Assembly: GCA_025450555.1 (NCBI GenBank)
Contig: JANWHF010000079.1
Span: 1-12,996 of the forward strand
Reading direction: 5' to 3'
Length of the DNA: 12,996 nt
Source: Tepidisphaeraceae bacterium
GTDB lineage: Bacteria > Planctomycetota > Phycisphaerae > Tepidisphaerales > Tepidisphaeraceae
The notes beneath the pieces are model-generated. The model was not told where the DNA came from. It ran no database searches and saw nothing but the letters and a program-made list of their open reading frames with translations. Position numbers and translations under genes: made by a program. Below, one piece after another: positions 7,101 to 12,996 of the stretch; within the stretch, counting starts at the first letter, position 1, and each line of letters opens with the position of its first letter.

Positions 7101-7851
7101 AGTCGATTGGGATGCCGTCGCCGAGGAGATCAAGGAGCTGCGCGAAAAGCTGCATCGCCTGGGCAACGTCAATCTCGATGCGATTGGCGAGCAGGATGAA
7201 CTCGAGCAGCGATCGGTATTCCTGGCCACACAGGTTCAGGATCTCACCGAATCCAAGCTGCAGCTCGAGAGCCTGATCAACGAAATCAATACCGAAAGCA
7301 GCCTGCGCTTCGAGCAGACCTTCAATGCCGTCCGCGAGCATTTCCAGGGCATGTTCCGCAAGCTCTTTGGCGGCGGCAAAGCCGACATCTTCCTGGAAAC
7401 GCAAGTCCCCGCGCCTAAATCTCAGCAGCCAACTGACGGCAGCGAGCCGGCGATGGTGAAGGTGGATGTGCTGGATGCCGGGATCGAAGTGATCGCGCGC
7501 CCGCCGGGCAAGCAGCCGGTCAGCATCAGCCAGCTCTCGGGTGGTGAAAAGACGATGACCTGCGTCGCGCTGCTGTTGTCGATTTTCAAGAGCAAGCCCA
7601 GCCCGTTCTGCATCCTCGACGAAGTGGATGCCGCGCTGGACGAAGCCAACAACCAGCGTTTCAACCTGATCGTCCAGGAATTCCTGGAGCAATCGCAGTT
7701 CATCATCATCACCCACTCCAAGCGCACGATGCAGATTGCCGACGTGCTGTACGGCGTGACCATGCAGGAGCAGGGCGTCAGCAAGCGTGTGGCGGTCAAG
7801 TTCGATCAGGTGGACGCAAAAGGCCACATCAGCGAGCAGGCTGCCGCCTAA
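4168..7851 (+). CDS. smc: Chromosome segregation ATPase SMC
   Basis: SMC is the core ATPase of bacterial condensin. It dimerises through its hinge and extrudes DNA loops with ScpA and ScpB. All landmarks are present in 1227 residues. The N-terminal head has Walker A GPNGCGKSN (31-39), a DAYSVIEQGRV segment and EEAAGISKFKQRKKES. A long Gln/Glu-rich coiled coil runs from about 165 to 505. The hinge spans roughly 510-680 and starts near GVSEGVKSVLRQRE. The second coil reaches to about 1010, followed by RLGNVNLDAIGEQDELEQR. The C-terminal head has signature LSGGEK (1123-1128), Walker B FCILDEVD (1147-1154), D-loop ALDEAN and the ITHSKRTM switch His. Length is normal to slightly long for the family. 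ScpA and ScpB genes are not adjacent. Confidence 0.98.
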   Translation: MRLKKLILHGFKSFADRTEFVFDSPITGIVGPNGCGKSNVVDGFKWVLGEQSAKSLRGDAMMDVIFNGSGNRKPGGMAEVVLVFENPRRADDTRILNLDADEVAVGRRLYRDGTSEYQINNKTARLKDIRELFLDTGVGVDAYSVIEQGRVAALLEANPEERRLIFEEAAGISKFKQRKKESQRKLEKVDQNLLRVNDIVEEVDKRLRSVKIQAGRARTFQEHTQRLNELRLKHALQEYHTHHGQLNELEGQREDARFRLDDATADLQRKQNELAEQREKHEHLSQKRQQLEYELVQAGAALQSARQRQQYANQQLAQMAEQIEAFAADREQAQTRLASTSQALGEETQNLQRLTEELESHRQQIDRRQQAYRDSQLALNQANQQVEQHKSAILDLMRKLSQVNSRLGAIEIERKNIVGHQTRLAERRRIVLEELETLGAQQQETQARLDQTLAHITEQQARLDERRQEAAHLGKQIAFIGEQLGAAREHRSGLLSRQKLLSDLEARREGVSEGVKSVLRQRESKFPFIRGLVADVLRVDVEHAHVIEAALDGRDQWLVTSESTQAIVAMEQLGDLEGRINILCMDAIAGGAQADNAYDWNRHPQRIRLAGDLVRVDPVDAPLVTHLLGRTAIVDHLSDGIELHRTGPAGWRYVTHDGQVIEADGTLRAGPLTAAMGLLSRRSELEALSQQIAEVDHRIEQLAWQFTEGNAAAKQLEEQQNALRNEVYSANTTKVELSSKISQNNDRQQSLHREQPVLDRELQLLLDQTGRLKSQETELTAAKAAHEADQAARQQKIEELTSLQQKLTDDLRQLGEELTATRVQLGQVQEKQLASQQQVQRMSLAEAELREQVERLARSAQAIESRRGGVESELAQASHAEKQATDKQQELKQQIESAVEKVSQSNQSVQELTGQVETLRGEHAEIEQSLHGLELRVSELSVRLETLVSRTLEELQLDLPAQYASLSADGGAGYEPGEVDWDAVAEEIKELREKLHRLGNVNLDAIGEQDELEQRSVFLATQVQDLTESKLQLESLINEINTESSLRFEQTFNAVREHFQGMFRKLFGGGKADIFLETQVPAPKSQQPTDGSEPAMVKVDVLDAGIEVIARPPGKQPVSISQLSGGEKTMTCVALLLSIFKSKPSPFCILDEVDAALDEANNQRFNLIVQEFLEQSQFIIITHSKRTMQIADVLYGVTMQEQGVSKRVAVKFDQVDAKGHISEQAAA

Positions 7852-8037
7852 AGCCCGGTAATTTCTCCCCTCTCCGGCCAGATGCGCGCCTTCATGGCGG
7901 CGCCGACTTCTTCTGATCTCCTCCGATAATCCGAACACCAATCCATTAGCTAAAAGTTTGTCAAGAAGATCCCTTGTTCCTCCGATTTTAAGGTGGACCG
8001 TTTTCGGTGGGATGTACGGGCTACGCAACTCTTGCGG
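7852..8037. other. Intergenic gap between smc and the TonB receptor
   Basis: These 186 bp hold no convincing gene. A TTGTCA at 7958-7963 could be a -35 box for the receptor gene, but the region 17 nt downstream (TCCGAT, 7981-7986) is a poor -10. AAGG followed by TGG at 7990-7996 precedes a GTG in frame with the receptor; that longer start would place 15 unfavourable residues before the signal peptide. No T-tailed hairpin terminator is visible after smc. Confidence 0.3.
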
Positions 8038-10101
8038 ATGGTTATGGGAAACAAGCGCAAAACACTGGCCCTGGCAGTGTCGTTTCTGCTGGGGGGGACA
8101 ACACTGCGTGCCGGCTTGGCGATGGCAGCGCCCACGACGATGCCCGCCACCGCACCGGCCGCCAATCCTGCCGCGCCTTCCGCGCCGGACATGACCGGCC
8201 TTTCGCTGGAAGATCTCATGAATGTCGAGATCTCCAGTGTTTCGCGCCAGAAGCAGAAGGTGGCCGAGGCGCCGGCCGCCGTCACCGTGATCGGGCAGGA
8301 TGACATCGAAAACTCCGGGATGTACACCATTCCGGATCTGCTCCGACTCGCGCCGGGCATGGATGTGGCCCGCATCGACGGCAACAAATGGGCCATCTCC
8401 TCGCGCGGCTTCAATCAGCAATTCTCCAACAAGCTGCTGGTGCAAATGGACGGCCGCAGCGTCTATACGCCACTCTTCGGCGGCGTCTATTGGGATTCGG
8501 TCGATTACGTATTGGCCGATCTGGATCGCGTTGAAGTGGTGCGCGGCCCGGGCGCGACGATGTGGGGCGCCAATGCCGTCAACGGCGTCGTCAGCATCAC
8601 CACCAAGAGCGCCCGCGATACGCAGGGCTTTCTGCTCGACGGCCGCGGCGGAAATGATCAGCAGGAAGGCTCCGTTCGTTTTGGCGGCAAGATCGACGAC
8701 AACACCTACTTCCGCGTCTACACCAAATACCGCAATTTTGAAGACCAGAATTTCGCGTCGAACAAGTCGGCCAACGATAGCTGGGATTCTTCCCAGACCG
8801 GCTTCCGCATCGATCGCTATGCATCTCCTTCCGACACCCTCACGCTGCAGGGCGATATCTTCGGCGAGGAGCTGAACCAGACCGACATCGTGCCGGCCTA
8901 TACCCCGCCATTCAGCGCTCTGCGTAATGATGGATTCACCACCGATGGCGGCAATCTCCTGGGGCGCTGGACGCATCGCGTTTCCGATACCTCCGATCTT
9001 TCGCTCCAGCTCTATTACGACCGCTTCGACCGCTACGATGACGTTTTCAACTATCAGCAGAACACTTACGACCTGGATTTCCAGCATCGATTTGCCCTGG
9101 GCGATCGCAATGAACTGATCTGGGGCGCGGGGTATCGGCTCGTGGGTGACCGCCTGGAAGCGTTCGGCGGAAACAGCTTTGAGCCGCTGCATCGCGTCGA
9201 GCAAATCGCCAATGCCTTCGTGCAGGATGACCTGACGCTCATACCCGATCGGCTGCATTTGTTCCTGGGCAACAAGCTGGAATACAACACCTACACTCAG
9301 GTGGAAAATGAGCCGGGCGGGCGAATTCTGTGGACCCCAGACGATCGCAATTCCGTCTGGGGATCGATCGCCCGAGCCGTCCGCACGCCCACGCGATACG
9401 AAGAAGATGGCAACATCATCGGCGGTGAAGCCGCCGTCCAGGGCATGCCGGCGCAGCTGGTCTACCAGGGCAATCACAACCTGGTTTCCGAAGAGCTGCT
9501 GGCTTACGAGCTGGGCTATCGCGTGAAACCCGCGCGGAATTTTTCCGTGGACGTGTCGGGCTTCTTCAACCATTACCAGCATCTGATGGGCGAGGAACTC
9601 GTCGGCTCATCGGTCGCGATGCAGCCTGCCCCGCACCTGGTCATCAACAACCAATGGGACAATCACCTGTACGGCGATTCTTTTGGCACCGAACTCAGCG
9701 CCGCCTGGAACGTCACCGACCGCTGTAAGCTCATGGGCTCCTATTCATTGATCGACATCCAGTTGCATCACGACCGGGCCGACACCGGCTCAACCGAAGG
9801 CTACCTGGAAAGCACTACGCCGCAGAACCAGGCGCAAATCCGTTCCTACTTGAAGCTGACGCGTAACGTGCAGCTCAATGCCGGCGTCTACTACACCGGC
9901 CCCCTTGCCGAAGGCCACATCCCCGCCAATTTCCGCGTCGATCTGGGCGCCATCTGGCGTCCGGTCGATCACCTGGAGATCGGCGTGGGCGTGCAAAATC
10001 TGCTCGATAACCAGCACCCCGAGTTCACCAGCCTCGGCTCCTACACCGCCGCCACCGAATCCCCCCGCGCCTTCTATGGCCGGCTGACGATGCGGTTTTA
10101 A
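8038..10101 (+). CDS. TonB-dependent outer-membrane receptor
   Basis: This 687-residue protein begins with a Sec signal peptide (GNKRK, then a hydrophobic core, cleavage near AMA-AP at residue 30). An Ala/Pro-rich linker leads to LSLEDLMNVEISSVSR. The plug domain spans about 65-192: PAAVTVIGQDDIENSG, a WAISSRGFNQQFSNKLLV stretch, DGRSVYTPLFGGVYWDSVD and VEVVRGPGATMWGANAVNG. The rest is a beta barrel with alternating aromatic residues, an AVRTPTRYEED element and a C-terminal Phe (GRLTMRF) as expected for BAM recognition. Such receptors import siderophores, cobalamin, glycans or other scarce ligands using TonB-ExbBD energy. It is not SusC-like and no SusD, TonB or ExbBD gene is adjacent, so the substrate is unknown. 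ATG 8038 and ATG 8044 are both plausible starts; neither has a strong Shine-Dalgarno. Confidence 0.93.
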   Translation: MVMGNKRKTLALAVSFLLGGTTLRAGLAMAAPTTMPATAPAANPAAPSAPDMTGLSLEDLMNVEISSVSRQKQKVAEAPAAVTVIGQDDIENSGMYTIPDLLRLAPGMDVARIDGNKWAISSRGFNQQFSNKLLVQMDGRSVYTPLFGGVYWDSVDYVLADLDRVEVVRGPGATMWGANAVNGVVSITTKSARDTQGFLLDGRGGNDQQEGSVRFGGKIDDNTYFRVYTKYRNFEDQNFASNKSANDSWDSSQTGFRIDRYASPSDTLTLQGDIFGEELNQTDIVPAYTPPFSALRNDGFTTDGGNLLGRWTHRVSDTSDLSLQLYYDRFDRYDDVFNYQQNTYDLDFQHRFALGDRNELIWGAGYRLVGDRLEAFGGNSFEPLHRVEQIANAFVQDDLTLIPDRLHLFLGNKLEYNTYTQVENEPGGRILWTPDDRNSVWGSIARAVRTPTRYEEDGNIIGGEAAVQGMPAQLVYQGNHNLVSEELLAYELGYRVKPARNFSVDVSGFFNHYQHLMGEELVGSSVAMQPAPHLVINNQWDNHLYGDSFGTELSAAWNVTDRCKLMGSYSLIDIQLHHDRADTGSTEGYLESTTPQNQAQIRSYLKLTRNVQLNAGVYYTGPLAEGHIPANFRVDLGAIWRPVDHLEIGVGVQNLLDNQHPEFTSLGSYTAATESPRAFYGRLTMRF

Positions 10102-10193
10102 GCCGGCGACGCCGCCTGGCCCTACGCAACCGTAGTTGCTGATCCCTGTAATTCGTTAAATGTTCTCGGTGGAACTTTGGAACTTGAACCCGT

Positions 10194-10222
10194 GCGCGGC
10201 GCGCGACACTTGCGCGCCGCGC
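10194..10222. repeat. GC-rich palindrome 1 (11-bp perfect stem)
   Basis: GCGCGGCGCGC at 10194-10204 pairs perfectly with GCGCGCCGCGC at 10212-10222 around the 7-nt loop GACACTT. The first 23 nt are repeated directly, with 20 matches, at 10288-10310 inside palindrome 2. This looks like a REP-type intergenic repeat and is distinct from the TGGAGGGC family near nrdR. No T-run follows on either strand. Confidence 0.65.
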
Positions 10223-10243
10223 GCTGTGATTAGGAGGCTCATC

Positions 10244-10278
10244 AATCGCAAAATGCTGATTATGAATGGCTTGCGATT
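10244..10278. repeat. 8-bp inverted repeat between the GC palindromes
   Basis: AATCGCAA at 10244-10251 and TTGCGATT at 10271-10278 are a perfect inverted repeat separated by 19 nt of AT-richer sequence. It sits between the two GC-rich palindromes, so the whole block from 10194 to 10325 has three consecutive stem-forming units. It may be part of one structured element or a chance match. Confidence 0.45.
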
Positions 10279-10287
10279 ATGCCCCGC

Positions 10288-10325
10288 GCGCGGCGCGCTA
10301 CCCTCGCGCGACACCAGCGCCGCGC
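10288..10325. repeat. GC-rich palindrome 2
   Basis: GCGCGGCGC at 10288-10296 pairs perfectly with GCGCCGCGC at 10317-10325 across a 20-nt loop. The loop contains CTCGCGCGACACC. The left half repeats palindrome 1 with an offset of 94 bp, with 20 identities over 23 nt. The palindromes therefore appear to be two diverged copies of one repeat, arranged as a doublet downstream of the TonB receptor gene. Confidence 0.6.
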
Positions 10326-10403
10326 TACAATTGTCAATCGAAATTACTTTTTATGACGGACGTTTTCTAGTTTCCAGTTTCTGATCTCTAGAACCAGCCC
10401 CCG

Positions 10404-10430
10404 ATTTACACGGATGGACACAGATAAAAT
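10404..10430. repeat. Tandem ten-mer motif resembling a dispersed repeat
   Basis: ACACGGATGG at 10408-10417 is followed at once by ACACAGATAA at 10418-10427, two related ten-mers in tandem within an ATTTACACGGATGGACACAG context. I recall this kind of motif as a common short intergenic repeat in Verrucomicrobia and Planctomycetes genomes; that is memory, not a search result. Only one occurrence is present in the window. Confidence 0.35.
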
Positions 10431-10443
10431 TCGGTCCACCGAG

Positions 10444-10665
10444 TCAATGGGGTTTCCCGGCCGCCTTTAGCTTCTGGCATTCCTCTTCTATCGGAGCAAG
10501 CGTCCGATAGAACGGCTGCTGGGCTAACTCCCTCGCATCCTCAATCAGAATTGAAAGCTCGCTGTGATCGTAGCAATCCATCTTGAGCGGCCCTGGGCCC
10601 GATTCGGGTGCGGATTCTGCACGACTTTGGCGTGCCCCACGATTATCAAGTAAATCAGATTTCAA
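10444..10665 (-). CDS. Doubtful small ORF, hypothetical
   Basis: An ORF of 73 codons from a TTG; the first ATG (10579-10581) would give 45 residues. The C-terminal part (DARELAQQPFYRTLAPIEEE) has a plausible soluble helical composition, while the N-terminal part looks random. Neither start has a Shine-Dalgarno. It could be a small gene, the remnant of a larger gene, or spurious. No family is recognised. Confidence 0.22.
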   Translation of the reverse strand: MKSDLLDNRGARQSRAESAPESGPGPLKMDCYDHSELSILIEDARELAQQPFYRTLAPIEEECQKLKAAGKPH

Positions 10666-10840
10666 ACATCTAAATAACAGCGGCGTCTATCAGACTTAGG
10701 ATTGGCTTGCCTTTTTGCCCGTCCGGCAGAAGCCGGATGATCAACGCGCGGGCAATACCTGTCACTTTTCGGCGATCTTTTTGGTCACGGCGGGGTGTGG
10801 TGTGCCAAAGGGCAGCCCTTGTTACACTGCCGAGAATCAG

Positions 10841-12996
10841 ATGCGATTGAAAAATCGATCCATCGCCTCGGTCGTTTTTGCCGGTGTTGCGTTGGGCGCG
10901 GCATTTCTGAGTGCCCAGACGCTTTCGACCTCCGACACCTCCATCGAAATCTCCGCATCGCAGCGCGGCATCATCATCCAGTCGTTGAAAGTGATCGATC
11001 CGGAAAAGGCTCAGGGAATTACATCTGTTCCTGTCACCCTTCCGGTCATCGCCTGGGCGAAGCAGGGGGCCAATCGAAAGGCGTTGCATTGGCGATTTGT
11101 CGCTAAGTCGTTCGATCCGAAGAAGGGGGAATTGGAGGCGGTGTTTGCGAGCGATGAGCCGGCGATGGAGTTGCGGTCGCGATGGGTGGCGGCGGTGGGG
11201 GAGAGCGGGCCGGTCGAGCATTTTTTGACGATCAGAAATCTGGGGAAGGAACAAATCGAATTGCCTTGGGGGGCGTCGCTGGTGATTGGGGGGAAGGGAA
11301 AGAATCTGGAGCAATGGTGGGTGGAGAAGGGCGGCGGGACGCCGTCGCCGATCGGTCGGCATATCGAGGCGATTGAGCCGGGGTTTTCGAGCAATTTGCT
11401 TTCGACTTCATATTCGACAGACAAGCCTCACGATGCGATTCCGTGGATGGCGGTGCAGAGCCGGGATGGCTCGGGCGGGTGGTATGCGGGGATTGAGTCG
11501 TCGGCACGGGTGGTGATTCATCTGGATGCCCATATTCCCGCTGTAGCTCTCGATCGATCGATCGCACCCCCTCCCCAGCCCTCCCCCGGAGTACCGGGGG
11601 CGGGAGAAAAAGGCGGTGCGCAGGAGGTTGAATTCACTGCGACGCTCGGCTTGCAGCCGGTGGAAGGCGTGCTGACGAAACTCGCGCCGGGTGAGACGTT
11701 TGAAGCGCCGCCGGTGTTTGTGGGGTGCTATGAGGGAGATGTCGACGACGGATGCAATCGATTACGGCACTGGTTGTCGCGCCATGTGCGCCCTCCCACC
11801 GATGATCCGCGTTATCCGCTGCTGGTGAACAATTCCTGGGGCGGCGGGATGAACATCGACGATCGCATCAGCCGAAAGATGATCGACGAGGCTTCGGGTC
11901 TTGGGTTCGAGATGTTTCACATCGACGCCGGCTGGTTTCGAGGCGTGGGCGACTGGTTGCCGAGCCCGACGAAGTTTCCGCATGGCCTTGCGCCGATCGC
12001 CGACTATGCCCACAGCAAGGGCATGAAATTCGGCCTGTGGGTTGGGTGGACGCAGGGAGGCATCATCACCGATACGAGCGGGCGTCAATCGACTTTAAGT
12101 TTAGTGGATCCGGCGCAGGGCGGCTGGTTTCCAATTGGATATCCGCCGAACTTCAAGCCATCCGATTTCACCGGCGCGACGGTTTGCCTGGGCGATCCGC
12201 GAGCGGCTGACTGGTGCCTGGAGCATCTGCGGAGCATCGTGCGGCAGAACAGGCTCGACATGCTCGAGCACGATCAGACGATGATCGTGGACAAATGTGG
12301 TCGCGAAGATCATCTGCACACCGATTCGCCGGTCGATATTTCTTATCGGGGCGCGCAGGGGTATTACCGGGTGCAGGATGCGCTGCGGAAGGAATTTCCG
12401 CGGCTGCTATTCGAGGATTGCGTGAATGGTGGCCGGCAGGTGGATTATGGCGTCGTTCGGCGGGTGCATTACATCAGCATCACCGACACGTACGATCCTC
12501 TTTCCAATCGCCGGGCGTTTTTCGATGCGTCGTATGCGCTGCCGCCGGCCATGTGCGAGTGTTATGTCGAGAATCGGCCCGGCAAGACGCCGGCGAATTT
12601 TCTGTACATGCTGCGCAGCGGGATGATGGGCTGGTTCACGTTGATGACCGACACGATGCGATGGACGCCGGGGCAGCATGAGCTGGCGCGGAAAGAGTTG
12701 GAGCTTTACAAAAGCTCGCTTCGCCCGCTGATTCGGGATGGGAATGTGTTTCATGTGTCGGATCGGCCGGATGGTGTGCATTGGGACGGGATGGAGCTGA
12801 CTTCCGCGAACCGTCTCAGCGGAGCTTTACTTGCATTTCGGGGAACCGGACAGGAGGGTTCCCATACATTTTTGCTCAAAGGGTTGAATGCGGGGGCGAT
12901 CTACGCCGTTTCGTCGCCGGACCGTCCGGGATGGCAGGTTTTTCGAACCGGAAGGGCGCTGGAGAGGGTGGGGTTGAAGGTTGAGCTTTCTGAACC
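10841..12996 (+). CDS. Secreted GH36/melibiase-like glycosidase (3' partial)
   Basis: The frame is open from ATG 10841 to the window end (718 codons, no stop), so the C-terminus is missing. A Sec signal peptide (MRLKNRS, then a hydrophobic stretch, cleavage near LSA-QT) predicts export. Residues about 30-300 match the N-terminal beta domain position. The TIM-barrel core follows the GH36 alpha-galactosidase order: LLVNNSWGGG (328-336), HIDAGWF (360-366), GDWLPSPTKFPHG, then GMKFGLWV (394-401). LDMLEHD (472-478) places the nucleophile Asp at D478. FEDCVNGGRQVDYG (524-537) is followed by ITDTYD with candidate acid/base D549. Two usual features differ: E476 sits where GH36 enzymes have Lys two residues before the nucleophile, and GWTQGG replaces the typical EPEM segment after the W400 strand. 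A Pro-rich, repeat-derived insert spans residues 238-258. The fold call is firm; the sugar specificity is not. Only a weak Shine-Dalgarno-like GAG precedes the start. Confidence 0.88.
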   Translation, partial: MRLKNRSIASVVFAGVALGAAFLSAQTLSTSDTSIEISASQRGIIIQSLKVIDPEKAQGITSVPVTLPVIAWAKQGANRKALHWRFVAKSFDPKKGELEAVFASDEPAMELRSRWVAAVGESGPVEHFLTIRNLGKEQIELPWGASLVIGGKGKNLEQWWVEKGGGTPSPIGRHIEAIEPGFSSNLLSTSYSTDKPHDAIPWMAVQSRDGSGGWYAGIESSARVVIHLDAHIPAVALDRSIAPPPQPSPGVPGAGEKGGAQEVEFTATLGLQPVEGVLTKLAPGETFEAPPVFVGCYEGDVDDGCNRLRHWLSRHVRPPTDDPRYPLLVNNSWGGGMNIDDRISRKMIDEASGLGFEMFHIDAGWFRGVGDWLPSPTKFPHGLAPIADYAHSKGMKFGLWVGWTQGGIITDTSGRQSTLSLVDPAQGGWFPIGYPPNFKPSDFTGATVCLGDPRAADWCLEHLRSIVRQNRLDMLEHDQTMIVDKCGREDHLHTDSPVDISYRGAQGYYRVQDALRKEFPRLLFEDCVNGGRQVDYGVVRRVHYISITDTYDPLSNRRAFFDASYALPPAMCECYVENRPGKTPANFLYMLRSGMMGWFTLMTDTMRWTPGQHELARKELELYKSSLRPLIRDGNVFHVSDRPDGVHWDGMELTSANRLSGALLAFRGTGQEGSHTFLLKGLNAGAIYAVSSPDRPGWQVFRTGRALERVGLKVELSE
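11551..11606. repeat. Palindromic repeat carried in frame inside the glycosidase gene
   Basis: A GATC tandem run (CGATCGATCGATCG, 11551-11564) adjoins a C-rich stretch and a perfect hairpin: CCCCCGG at 11583-11589, loop AGTA, and CCGGGGG at 11594-11600. It is translated without a frameshift as DRSIAPPPQPSPGVPGAGEK, a stretch unlike the rest of the enzyme. The base composition and palindrome suggest an intergenic-type repeat that entered the gene in a surface loop of the N-terminal domain. Confidence 0.5.

Larger units (their letters stand above)
10102..10840. other. Repeat-rich gap without a firm gene
   Basis: This 739-bp stretch separates the TonB receptor from the glycosidase. Its first part (10102-10193) holds only a weak 5-bp hairpin, GCAAC-CGTA-GTTGC at 10126-10139, without a T-run. 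The middle holds two GC-rich palindromes, an inverted repeat and a short dispersed-repeat-like motif, listed separately. The last part has one doubtful minus-strand ORF (10444-10665) and a 6-bp hairpin, TCCGGC-AGAA-GCCGGA at 10722-10737. The glycosidase promoter should lie between about 10740 and 10830, but no clear -35/-10 pair stands out. Confidence 0.6.

Noticed and set aside
6418..9582. Minus-strand ORF of 1054 codons opposite smc and the TonB receptor
   Set aside because: It spans the antisense of two well-supported genes and the gap between them, and no motifs are visible. Stop-free antisense frames are common at this codon usage.
10126..10139. Hairpin after the TonB receptor as an intrinsic terminator
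   Set aside because: The stem is only 5 bp and no T-run follows.
10194..10325. CRISPR-like array
   Set aside because: There are only two diverged palindromic units, no regular spacers and no cas gene nearby.
10160..10384. Plus-strand ORF of 74 codons in the repeat-rich gap
   Set aside because: It runs through both GC-rich palindromes, and its composition is irregular with many Cys and Arg. It has no Shine-Dalgarno and no family resemblance.
10722..10737. TCCGGC-AGAA-GCCGGA hairpin as terminator or riboswitch
   Set aside because: It is a 6-bp stem with no T-run on the downstream side of either strand and no larger conserved architecture. It may be chance in GC-rich sequence.
10670..11362. 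Minus-strand ORF of 230 codons opposite the start of the glycosidase gene
   Set aside because: The plus-strand frame has a signal peptide and a GH36-type domain. The minus frame is Arg- and Pro-rich with no motif and is a shadow.

Overview
The window looks like a chromosomal stretch from a GC-rich, diderm, free-living bacterium. Diderm structure is shown by a TonB-dependent outer-membrane receptor and a lipoprotein signal. My best guess for lineage is Planctomycetota, possibly Phycisphaerae. The clues are the mix of housekeeping genes, an orphan FlgI-like lipoprotein, a divergent secreted GH36-type glycosidase and abundant small palindromic repeats. This lineage call is inference; no rRNA or other decisive marker is present. 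There are no tRNA or rRNA genes, no CRISPR array, no transposase and no phage genes.

Layout. Bases 1-115 are poly-C/G low-complexity sequence and look like a contig-edge artefact. Then come an RNase Z-type metallo-beta-lactamase-fold hydrolase on the minus strand (203-1177) and, divergently after 45 bp, nrdR (1223-1852), the repressor of ribonucleotide reductase genes. A 193-bp gap holding a pair of REP-like hairpins leads to a lipoprotein (2046-3938). It has the FlgI (flagellar P-ring) sequence pattern interrupted by HEAT-like helical repeats, with no flagellar gene nearby. Next are smc (4168-7851), the chromosome-condensation ATPase, and a TonB-dependent receptor (8038-10101). A 739-bp stretch without a firm gene (10102-10840) carries two GC-rich palindromes, an inverted repeat, a short dispersed-repeat-like motif and one doubtful small ORF. 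The last gene, a secreted GH36/melibiase-like glycosidase, starts at 10841 and is still open at the right edge.

The genes do not form one operon or an obvious pathway. RNase Z, NrdR and SMC are RNA, nucleotide and chromosome housekeeping functions. The TonB receptor and the glycosidase could both serve nutrient acquisition, but they are separated by 739 bp and no substrate link is proven.

The most notable signals are two. The first is a 30-nt REP-like element present three times. Its inner stem changes by compensatory substitutions, and two of its copies lie 21-26 nt after stop codons in the sense orientation. The second is the FlgI-like lipoprotein split by HEAT repeats. A third is a palindromic repeat that appears to have been absorbed in frame into the glycosidase gene.
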